DNA of 64,000 nt from Streptomyces sp. HM190 (GTDB taxonomy: Bacteria; Actinomycetota; Actinomycetes; Streptomycetales; Streptomycetaceae), in the NCBI RefSeq assembly GCF_009857135.1, contig NZ_CP047318.1, forward strand, positions 2,542,001-2,606,000, read 5' to 3'. The first letter of the stretch is position 1. Each line of letters starts with the position of its first letter. The translations under genes were made by a program, and so were the position numbers. The notes beneath the pieces are model-generated. The model saw nothing but the letters and a program-made list of their open reading frames with translations. It did not search any database and was not told the DNA's origin. Below are positions 14,847 through 21,945 of this stretch, in pieces.

Positions 14847-15981
14847 TGCGGTACGCGTAGTAGTTCGCGTTGGGGTACGAGGCGATGATGCTCGCCACCG
14901 AACGGCGGTACGTGTCCGCGTCGTGGTACGTCAGGTACGGGACACCGCTGCCGCTGCGGTAGGTCACCATCATCGAGTGATCCTTGGACCCGTCCCGGTT
15001 GAAGTCGACCTGGAGGACGTCACCGAGGTCCATCTGGTAGACGTTCGCCAGCGGGGTGGTGCGCTTGGCGGTCTGGGTGAACCAGGACCACTCGTTGACA
15101 CCGATCCACGCGTCGGCCGTGCCGTTGGAGGCGTAGTACCAGGTGTCGTACTCCTCGGGCGTCACGGTGGAGATCTGCTGCCAGCCACCGGCCAGGAGGC
15201 CCTGGCTGAGGTAGTTGGTGCAGTCGCCGCCGAGCGAGTTGTACTTGCGGTACGCCGGGTTGTAGTTCTTCCAGTACTTCTCGGTGTAGGCCACCATCGC
15301 CTGGTAGTTGTACTTCCCGCCGTTGATCGTCTTCGGCGCGGACGGGGCGGGCCAGCTGGTGGCCGCCTTGGGCGCCTGGTAGACGGCCATGGGCGTACGG
15401 CTCAGCTTGGCGTCCGCCGCCGGGACGGCGGGGTCGTTGATGCGCTGGGCGCCGCCGTCCGTGGACTTCATGGCGGTCAGCTGCCACGTGCCACCGGACG
15501 CCGTGTAGGTGAGCTGGTGGTGCGCCTCGAAGCCCGTGGAGGCGGGCTCGTCGCCGCGTATCTTCTTGTACTTCAGGGTCGTCCGCTCGGTGATCTTCAC
15601 CGTGGCCTTCGTGCCCTTGACCTTGGTGCTGTCGACGGTGACCTGCGTGTCGGCCGAGGTGTAGGCCTCGCCCAGGGCCGCGAGACGCGCCTTGGTGGCG
15701 CGCAGGGCGCTCAGCTTGCCGTCCTCGACCTTCTTCTGGGCGCTGGACAGCTTGACACCGCCGGTGGGCTTCAGCGACTTGCGGGCCGCCTTGCTCCCGA
15801 CCAGCACGGCCGTGCGGTCGGTGAGCACGTTGTCCGCGACCCGGCCGAACGCGTCCTTGGTCGCCTTCGTCACCTTCGGTGTCGACCCGGCGGCCTGCGC
15901 GGCGGTCATGGGCAGCAGCGCGGTGGCCAGTACGGCCGCCGCGACGGTCGAGCCTGCGAGGCTCAACGTCCTTGATCTCAC
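14842..15981 (-). CDS. Secreted amidase-domain (Amidase_6) protein
   Basis: The protein has 379 residues. A Sec signal peptide covers residues 1-~32 (LSLAGSTVAAAVLATALLPMTAAQAA). A Lys-rich N-terminal domain of unknown role follows. The C-terminal half is a putative amidase domain: YNSLGGDCTNYLSQGLLAGGW carries the nucleophilic Cys, and DHSMMVTY near residue 345 supplies the His, as in NlpC/P60-like folds. Such proteins are thought to act on wall peptides or extracellular amides. The start is GTG 15981, with AAGGAG 7 bases upstream. The next envelope gene upstream ends 107 bases away, so this gene probably has its own promoter. Confidence 0.8.
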   Translation of the reverse strand: MRSRTLSLAGSTVAAAVLATALLPMTAAQAAGSTPKVTKATKDAFGRVADNVLTDRTAVLVGSKAARKSLKPTGGVKLSSAQKKVEDGKLSALRATKARLAALGEAYTSADTQVTVDSTKVKGTKATVKITERTTLKYKKIRGDEPASTGFEAHHQLTYTASGGTWQLTAMKSTDGGAQRINDPAVPAADAKLSRTPMAVYQAPKAATSWPAPSAPKTINGGKYNYQAMVAYTEKYWKNYNPAYRKYNSLGGDCTNYLSQGLLAGGWQQISTVTPEEYDTWYYASNGTADAWIGVNEWSWFTQTAKRTTPLANVYQMDLGDVLQVDFNRDGSKDHSMMVTYRSGSGVPYLTYHDADTYRRSVASIIASYPNANYYAYRT

Positions 15982-16088
15982 TGCATTCTCCTTGCCCCCG
16001 AGTTGGTCGTACCCGGGGCCCAAATCTTTACATGACCTCCTCAACCGGAGTAAGGCCGGGGGGAATAACAAGTCGGAGAACGGGAAGG

Positions 16089-17381
16089 CTACTTGATTAC
16101 CGTCGCCCAGTCAGGGGACTGACCGGGGTCCAGATTACGCAGGTTCGCCAGGGTCGACGGCTTCTGTACGTCCATCCAGTCGGCCAACTCCTGGAAGGAC
16201 ACGCACTTCACGTCCTTCTTGGTGCAGACGTTCTTGATGATCTCGTCGACGGCGTTCATGTAGATGCCGCCGTTCCACTGCTCGAAGTGGTTGCCTATGA
16301 ACAGCGGGGCGCGGCTGCCGTAGTAGACGCGGTTGAAGCCGGCCATATAGGTGTCGATGGTCTCCTGCTGCCAGGTCGGGAACATGGCCGGATCACCCTG
16401 GGTCTGCCCGTCGGACTGGTTGTAGAGGAAGTTGAAGTCCATCGACAGCGCCTGGTACTCGTCGTTGAAGGGGAGCATCTGCAGCGGGAAGTCCCAGACG
16501 CCCTCCTTCTTCGCGGGCCACACCTGGAAGGCGCCCGGCGAGCTGGCGTCGTAGCGGTAGCCGAAGTCCTTGACCGCCTTCAGCAGGTTCTTCTGCCCCT
16601 CCAGGCAGGGCGCACGGCCGCCGGTGATGGCCTTGACGTCGAACGGCAGCGGATCCATGTCCGTGTAGCCGGTGTTCGTCTTCCAGTTCTCCAGGAACGA
16701 GTTGAACTCCTCGATCTCCTGCTTCCACTCCGCGACGCTCCAGTCGCCGCCGCCCTTGGCCCCGCAGAAGTGGCCGTTGAAGTGGGTGCCTATCTCGTTG
16801 CCCTCGCGCCAGGCCTCGCCGAGTTCCTCGATGGTGGTGCGGATGTGGTCGTTCGTGGGGTAGCTGATCGCGGCGGAGCCCTTGTCGTGCTGCGGCGGGT
16901 CGTAGAGGTTCTTCTTGTCCTTGGGCAGCAGGTAGATGCCGGTGAGGAAGAACGTCATGTGCGCGTCGTAGCGCTTGGCCATCTGCCGGTAGTGCTCGAA
17001 GAGGTTGTCGTCGCCGGCCAGGGCGCCGTCCCAGGAGAACACGACGAACTGCGGGGGCTTCTCGCCCGGCTTGAGCGGTACGGCCTTCAGCTGGCCCTTC
17101 TGCGGGCCGGTGTACGACGTGGAGCCGTCCCCGATGACCTTCGTCCTGCCGTCCCACTTCCGCTCGGTGGAGTTCTTGGCGGTGTTGCCCTTGCTGTTCC
17201 CGCCGCCGGAGGACGACGCGGTCGGCGCGGTACTGGTCGTGCGGTTCAGCACCATGTAGCCGCCGACGAGGGAGGCGACGACGAGCAGCGCGGCCAGGGT
17301 CACGAACTGCGGCCGGGTGGTGCGGCGGGGCTGACGTGCTTTGCGGCGGCGCCCTTTGTGTGACGTGCTGCCAGGCTTCAT
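16089..17381 (-). CDS. Membrane-anchored NodB-like polysaccharide deacetylase
   Basis: The product has 430 residues. A basic tail precedes one membrane anchor (FVTLAALLVVASLVGGYMVL, ~residues 25-48) and a Ser/Gly-rich linker. The extracellular part resembles a NodB barrel: FVVFSWDGALAGDD for motif 1, and GNEIGTHFNGHF for motif 2, where HxxxH are metal ligands. The Asp pair of motif 1 is atypical (SWDGA), so metal-dependent activity is likely but not certain. The start is ATG 17381, with a weak ribosome site, 46 bases after the penicillin-binding protein gene. That suggests one operon acting on wall polymers. Confidence 0.75.
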   Translation of the reverse strand: MKPGSTSHKGRRRKARQPRRTTRPQFVTLAALLVVASLVGGYMVLNRTTSTAPTASSSGGGNSKGNTAKNSTERKWDGRTKVIGDGSTSYTGPQKGQLKAVPLKPGEKPPQFVVFSWDGALAGDDNLFEHYRQMAKRYDAHMTFFLTGIYLLPKDKKNLYDPPQHDKGSAAISYPTNDHIRTTIEELGEAWREGNEIGTHFNGHFCGAKGGGDWSVAEWKQEIEEFNSFLENWKTNTGYTDMDPLPFDVKAITGGRAPCLEGQKNLLKAVKDFGYRYDASSPGAFQVWPAKKEGVWDFPLQMLPFNDEYQALSMDFNFLYNQSDGQTQGDPAMFPTWQQETIDTYMAGFNRVYYGSRAPLFIGNHFEQWNGGIYMNAVDEIIKNVCTKKDVKCVSFQELADWMDVQKPSTLANLRNLDPGQSPDWATVIK

Positions 17382-17427
17382 GTGCGGCTCATTCTGCGAG
17401 GGGGGCGGGTCGGGTGCTCGTCGGGCG

Positions 17428-19689
17428 TCAGCCGACGCTCGTCGCACGGGACCAGATGTCGTAGGGCACGCCGGCTCCGGGGGTTCCGGCGATGCCGTCG
17501 AGCGGCAGCGGCTCCAGGCTCTTGGACAGGTCGATCCGGTACACGACGACCGCGGTCGACACCTTCTCCGCCGTGCCGACGTACCAGGCGGCCTTGTCGT
17601 CCTGGGTCGTCCCGCCCTTGCCGGCCACCTCGTAGGAGGCGGCGCCGGGCGAGGCGGGGTGGTCGTTGCGGAAGGCGTCCGTGAGCGCCTCGGTGACCTG
17701 CCGGGCCACCGCGGCGCCCATCGCCCGCTTCGGCTTGGGTGTGGACATCTGGACCTTGGATCCGTTGTGGGTGATCTTCCGCACCGAGTACGGCTCGGTG
17801 TGCCGGCCGTCCGCGGCGAACGTGCTGTAGCCACTGGCCATGCGGATCGCGCTGGGGGTGGCGCTGCCGACGGACAGGGCGGGCACCTGCGCGCCGAAGC
17901 TGGACGACAGCAGGCCGGCCGCCTCGGCGGTGGAACGCACCTTGTCCAGTCCGGTGTCCATGCCGAGCTGCATGAACGGTGAGTTCACGGACTTGGCGAG
18001 CGCGTCGTGCAGGGTGATCTGGCCGTAGGACCGCTCGCCGTCGTTGCGGGCGCGTACCCGTTTGCCGTTGCGGTCCCAGTAGGGGCCCTCGGGCGTGGTC
18101 ACGACGACCCCGTCGTCACCGTTGTAGACCGTCTGCGGGGTGACAGGTGTCGGCTGTCCGTCGCGTTCCTTGACGACGCCGTGTTCGAGGGCGGCGGCGT
18201 AGACGAACGGCAGGAACGCGGAGCCGGACGGGACGGTGGTCGCGTTGGACTCGTTGTAGCCCTGTCTGCGGTGGTCGGGGCCGCCGTAGACGGCGAGGAT
18301 CCGTCCGTCGGCGCCGACGGAGGACGCCCCGAAGTGGGCGGACCTGGCCTTCTTGGGGCTGTCCTTCGTGACGCTCTCACGGGCCTTGGTGACGGCGTCG
18401 GTCAGCTCGGTCTGCCGCTCGCGGTCGAAGGTCGTGTAGATCTGGTAGCCACCCATGTCGAACTCCTGGTCCGAGATGTTCGCGGCCTTCTTCGCGTACT
18501 GGGCGGCCAGCTCCACCAGGTAGTCGCTCTGCTTGCCGGTGTCGTACTGGTTCGACTGCTTCAGCGGCTCGGGGAACTTCTGGTACTTGGCGCGCTCCGC
18601 CTTGGAGAGCTTGCCGATGTCGACCATCCGGTCCAGGATCCACCCCCAGCGCTCGACGGCCCGCGCGTGGTTGGAGCGGCTGAGGGAGGGGTCGTACAGT
18701 CCGGCGCCCTTGAGGAGGGAGGCGAGCAGGGCCGCCTCGCTCGCGTTCAGCTCGCTGACGTCCTTGCCGTAGTACGCCTGGGCGGCCCGCTGGATGCCGT
18801 AGGTGCCGCGGCCGAACCAGCTGGTGTTGAGGTAGCCCTCCAGGATCTCGTCCTTGCTCATCTGGTTGTCGAGCTTGAGGGCGAGCATCGCCTCGTCGAA
18901 CTTGCGGCCGAGCGAGCGGTCCTGGGTCAGGTAGACGTTCTTGACGTACTGCTGGGTGATCGTCGAGCCACCCTGTGTGTCGCCCTCACCCACGGTGCGC
19001 ACCAGGGCCCGGGTGATACCGCTGACGGATATGCCGGGGTCGGAGTAGAAGCTCGCGTTCTCCGCCGCGAGGACCGCCCAGCGCACGTCCTCGGGGACGT
19101 CCTTCAGCGGCATCGCCTGGCGCCGCACCCAGCCGGTACGGGCCATGGGCGTGCCGTCGGACCAGAAGTACACGTTGTCCTGCTGGGTGGCGAACGTGTT
19201 GAGGTCCTCGGGTATGTCCGTGGCGGCGTAGGCGATGGTCAGCAGCATGGTGCTGAACCCCACGGCGAGCCCTCCGGCGCCCAGCGACTGCCGCCAGGAC
19301 GGCACCCAGCGCCGCCAGTCGGTACGGCCGGGGCGCGGGTACTGCGGACGTATTCGGCGGGCGTACGGGGCCAGGGGGGCGAGGCGCGGGCCCACGGCGG
19401 CCAGGAATCTGGCGCGAACCGACGGCCGTGCCGCCTTGCGCCTGTCCCGTCTGCCGCTCGCCGCCGACTGCTCGGGCCGGCTGTCGAGCATGCCCGGTTC
19501 GAGCACCCGCAGCTGCATGGTCTCGTCGGCCGGCGGGGGCGGGGCCTTCAGCTCCATGGTCTCGTCGGCCGGCGGGGGCGGGGCCTTCAGCTCCATGGTG
19601 AACTCGGACTCCGGGAGGCTCTGCTCCCGCTGCTCGCGTGCCGCTCCCCTGCGGCGGGGCACACGGCCCTCTCCCTCAGTACCGGCCAT
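17428..19689 (-). CDS. Class A penicillin-binding protein with altered transpeptidase motifs
   Basis: The protein has 753 residues: a cytoplasmic tail, one membrane helix (~155-178), a GT51 glycosyltransferase and a transpeptidase domain. The GT51 signatures look intact: AAENASFYSDPG with the catalytic Glu, GGSTITQQYVKN, and the block from RKFDEAMLALKL to YLNTSWFGRGTYGI. In the transpeptidase the SxxK motif reads SAFL (SGSAFLPFVYAAAL), so the catalytic Lys is Leu. SVN is present. The KTG motif reads KGG (VAGKGGTTQDD). It may therefore polymerise glycan without cross-linking. The start is ATG 19689, with GGAG 8 bases upstream. The tail contains a 13-residue tandem duplication. It probably forms an operon with the deacetylase. 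Confidence 0.88.
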   Translation of the reverse strand: MAGTEGEGRVPRRRGAAREQREQSLPESEFTMELKAPPPPADETMELKAPPPPADETMQLRVLEPGMLDSRPEQSAASGRRDRRKAARPSVRARFLAAVGPRLAPLAPYARRIRPQYPRPGRTDWRRWVPSWRQSLGAGGLAVGFSTMLLTIAYAATDIPEDLNTFATQQDNVYFWSDGTPMARTGWVRRQAMPLKDVPEDVRWAVLAAENASFYSDPGISVSGITRALVRTVGEGDTQGGSTITQQYVKNVYLTQDRSLGRKFDEAMLALKLDNQMSKDEILEGYLNTSWFGRGTYGIQRAAQAYYGKDVSELNASEAALLASLLKGAGLYDPSLSRSNHARAVERWGWILDRMVDIGKLSKAERAKYQKFPEPLKQSNQYDTGKQSDYLVELAAQYAKKAANISDQEFDMGGYQIYTTFDRERQTELTDAVTKARESVTKDSPKKARSAHFGASSVGADGRILAVYGGPDHRRQGYNESNATTVPSGSAFLPFVYAAALEHGVVKERDGQPTPVTPQTVYNGDDGVVVTTPEGPYWDRNGKRVRARNDGERSYGQITLHDALAKSVNSPFMQLGMDTGLDKVRSTAEAAGLLSSSFGAQVPALSVGSATPSAIRMASGYSTFAADGRHTEPYSVRKITHNGSKVQMSTPKPKRAMGAAVARQVTEALTDAFRNDHPASPGAASYEVAGKGGTTQDDKAAWYVGTAEKVSTAVVVYRIDLSKSLEPLPLDGIAGTPGAGVPYDIWSRATSVG
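19512..19589 (-). repeat. 39-bp tandem duplication inside the PBP gene
   Basis: Two near-identical 39-bp units encode ELKAPPPPADETM-type 13-residue repeats in the cytoplasmic tail, with a partial third at the flank. The frame is kept. Confidence 0.9.
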
Positions 19690-20056
19690 GGCGCGCTCCG
19701 CTGCGGGGACGGCTCTCGTGCTGCGCGGCGGCGATCCGGCGGAACGCGGCAACCTTTCGCCCGCCCACGGCGACATAGCGACCGGGGGACGTGACTCCCG
19801 ATCGACACAGGACAGCGGTCATGACTGTCCCCCCTCCCACTTGGCATCGCCCGCGTGGACCGTCCCAGCCGCCACTCCCGCGACCGTGAGCCCCCCGGCC
19901 CCGGTCCCCCGGCTGCCCGGTCTCCACACAGCGATCACAAATTATCAGTCACTTTCACAACCGCCCCGGTCGGCAGCGTGAATATTTGGCCAGTGTGACT
20001 GATCCGTCGAAAACAAGCCCTCCTGACGGCGGTCCGCCGCCGGTTAGCCTGAGCAC
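19690..20056. promoter_or_regulatory. Divergent intergenic region, PBP gene / FmdB-type gene
   Basis: These 367 bp hold no gene that I can support. An A/T-rich island at 19935-19990 contains a 9-bp inverted repeat, ATCAGTCAC (19944-19952) and GTGACTGAT (19995-20003), 42 bp apart. GATAAT lies on the minus strand beside the first arm, a possible -10 for the PBP operon. The right end holds the TAGCCT box of the leaderless FmdB-type gene. Confidence 0.45.
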
Positions 20057-20281
20057 ATGCCTCGCTACGAATACCGCTGCCGCACCTGCGGCGACACCTT
20101 CGAACTGAGCCGTCCGATGGCCGAGTCGTCCGCCCCAGCGGACTGCCCCTCGGGCCACCAGGACACCGTCAAGCTCCTGTCGACGGTCGCGGTGGGCGGC
20201 TCGGCCTCCGCGTCCGGCCCTGCGCCCCGGGCGGGTGGCGGCGGGGGCGGCGGATGCTGCGGCGGCGGATGCTGCGGTTGA
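20057..20281 (+). CDS. FmdB-family zinc-ribbon protein
   Basis: The protein has 74 residues. MPRYEYRCRTCGDTFEL is the conserved start of the FmdB/CxxC_CxxC_SSSS regulatory-ribbon family. The second Cys pair is incomplete: only one Cys is visible, with His nearby in DCPSGHQ. The tail is Gly-rich with two CCG clusters at the end, which may bind metal. There is no Shine-Dalgarno sequence. TAGCCT ends six bases before ATG 20057, so the mRNA is probably leaderless. Function is unknown. Confidence 0.85.
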   Translation: MPRYEYRCRTCGDTFELSRPMAESSAPADCPSGHQDTVKLLSTVAVGGSASASGPAPRAGGGGGGGCCGGGCCG

Positions 20282-20366
20282 CCACACCGGGTTCAACGGC
20301 CTCGGGCCCCGGAGCGTTCATCCGCATCTCAGGCTCCCTTCAGCTTCGTTCCCCTAGCCTGCGCCC

Positions 20367-21068
20367 ATGACAGCCATGCAAGCGGAGTCGATGAGCGGCG
20401 CACCCCTGTGGATCATAGGACTGATGGATCTGCTGGGGGCACCGGGGGCCGGTCTGGCCGTCGCCCTGGAGAACCTCTTCCCGCCGATCCCCAGCGAGGT
20501 CGTCCTCCCCCTCGCCGGCTTCGCCGCGAGCACCGGCCGGATGAACCTCTACGCCGCGCTGCTGTGGACCACGGCGGGCTCCGTCATCGGCGCCCTCGCC
20601 CTCTACGGCGTCGGCGCCCTCCTGGGCCGCGACCGCACCCTCGCGATCGCCGCGAAGCTGCCCCTCGTCAAGGTCTCCGACGTGGAGCGGACGGAGGCGT
20701 GGTTCCTCCGGCACGGCACCAAGGCCGTCTTCTTCGGCCGGATGATCCCGGTCTTCCGCAGCCTGATCTCGGTGCCCGCGGGCGTCGAGCGCATGCCGCT
20801 GCCCGTCTTCACGCTCCTCACCACGCTGGGCAGCGCGATCTGGAACACGCTCTTCGTGCTGGCCGGCTACTTCCTGGGCGCCAACTGGGCGGAGGTGACG
20901 GCGGTCGTCTCGACGTACTCGAAGATCGTCCTTGGGGCCGCGGCGCTGGCGGTGGTGGCGTTCGTGATCGTCCGGATCCGCAAGGGACGGGGCAGCCGCC
21001 GCGAGGACGCCGCGGGCCGGGCCGCGGACGACCCGCGGCCCGCCGACCGGAGCACCTCCGCCCTCTGA
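20367..21068 (+). CDS. DedA family membrane protein
   Basis: The protein has 233 residues. It is a typical DedA: ENLFPPIPSEVVLPLAGFAA near the N-terminus, GRMIPVFRSLISVPAGVERMP (conserved FxRxxP-like region with Arg) near residue 130, and C-terminal helices ending in a basic tail. DedA proteins are proton-driven lipid transporters, and some flip undecaprenyl phosphate or phosphatidylethanolamine. TAGCCT ends six bases before ATG 20367 with no ribosome site, so a leaderless mRNA is likely. It converges on the HAD gene at 21127, with a hairpin between. Confidence 0.9.
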   Translation: MTAMQAESMSGAPLWIIGLMDLLGAPGAGLAVALENLFPPIPSEVVLPLAGFAASTGRMNLYAALLWTTAGSVIGALALYGVGALLGRDRTLAIAAKLPLVKVSDVERTEAWFLRHGTKAVFFGRMIPVFRSLISVPAGVERMPLPVFTLLTTLGSAIWNTLFVLAGYFLGANWAEVTAVVSTYSKIVLGAAALAVVAFVIVRIRKGRGSRREDAAGRAADDPRPADRSTSAL

Positions 21069-21074
21069 CCGGCC

Positions 21075-21097
21075 CCGGGGGCCCCACCGGCCCCCGG
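21075..21097. terminator. Bidirectional hairpin between dedA and the HAD gene
   Basis: Perfect 9-bp arms (CCGGGGGCC / GGCCCCCGG) with a 5-nt loop lie between convergent stop codons. Confidence 0.65.
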
Positions 21098-21126
21098 CCC
21101 CGCGCCCCGGCTCCGCGCCGTCGGCG

Positions 21127-21945
21127 TCACCCTTCCCGCGCGGCGCGCAGGAACTCCCGCAGGATCCGCTCCCCGGCCAGGACGCCCCGCTCCGGCAGAG
21201 CCGTGATCGTCGGCCCCGACCAGCCGGCGTCCGCCAGTTCCCCGTGCCCCGGCCGCCACGCCCGGTCCGCCGCCAGCAGCAGATCGGCGTCGAGCAGCGA
21301 GTCGCCCGCGGCCACCGTCAGCCGCGCCCCGGTCCGCCGCGCGACCTCCCGCATCGCCGCGCTCTTCGTCAGCGGCTTCGGCACGGCGTAGAGCTTGCGG
21401 CCCTGGAGCGAGACCGTCCAGCCCCGGTTCTCCGCCCACTCCGCGAGTTCCTTCACCCATTCCTCGGGCAGCAGCTCGCGCTCGACGACGAGATAGGCGA
21501 AGAGGTCCTCGGCGATGCGGTGCTTGCGCACCCAGGACGGGTCGGCGGTGGCGGCGAGATGGTCGCGGACCTCCTCCAGCGGGGCGCACTCGTCGGCGAG
21601 CCGCGCGGTCACGCCCGCGTGCCAGTCGGGGTCCGAGACCCCGTCGACCAGCAGATGGCCGCCGTTCGCGCAGATCGCGTACGTCGGGGCGGGCCCCGGC
21701 AGATTGATCCGCTGGTACTGCTTGCGGGTCCGGGTCGTCGTCGGCACGAACACCGCCGCGTCGCCCAGCTCGGTGAGCAGGTGCGCCGACGTCTCGGTCA
21801 GGTACGACAGCGGCTTGCTCTCGTGCACCTCGACGGTGAGCAGCCGGGGCGCCCGCGCGTCCGGCATGGTCAGCGCGAGCGCGGCGGTCGAGTAGATGAG
21901 CGTACGGTCGAGGTCGCTCGCGACGAGCACACGGGGGCCGGGCAT
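21127..21945 (-). CDS. HAD (Cof/SPP-like) phosphatase of the Ter-linked biosynthetic operon
   Basis: The protein has 272 residues. VLVASDLDRTLIYS gives HAD motif I (DxDxT) at about residue 11. A Lys lies in KPLTKSAAMREV, and AAGDSLLDADLLLAAD gives motif IV, the order seen in Cof-type and sucrose-phosphate-phosphatase HADs with a C2 cap. The start is ATG 21945, whose A is the last base of the upstream gene's TGA (TGATG), so translation is coupled to the PRTase fusion. In published comparative analyses of Ter systems such HADs accompany PRTase-TRSP, StiP-PELOTA and C-C lyase genes. It probably removes a phosphate from the same unknown intermediate. Confidence 0.85.
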   Translation of the reverse strand: MPGPRVLVASDLDRTLIYSTAALALTMPDARAPRLLTVEVHESKPLSYLTETSAHLLTELGDAAVFVPTTTRTRKQYQRINLPGPAPTYAICANGGHLLVDGVSDPDWHAGVTARLADECAPLEEVRDHLAATADPSWVRKHRIAEDLFAYLVVERELLPEEWVKELAEWAENRGWTVSLQGRKLYAVPKPLTKSAAMREVARRTGARLTVAAGDSLLDADLLLAADRAWRPGHGELADAGWSGPTITALPERGVLAGERILREFLRAAREG

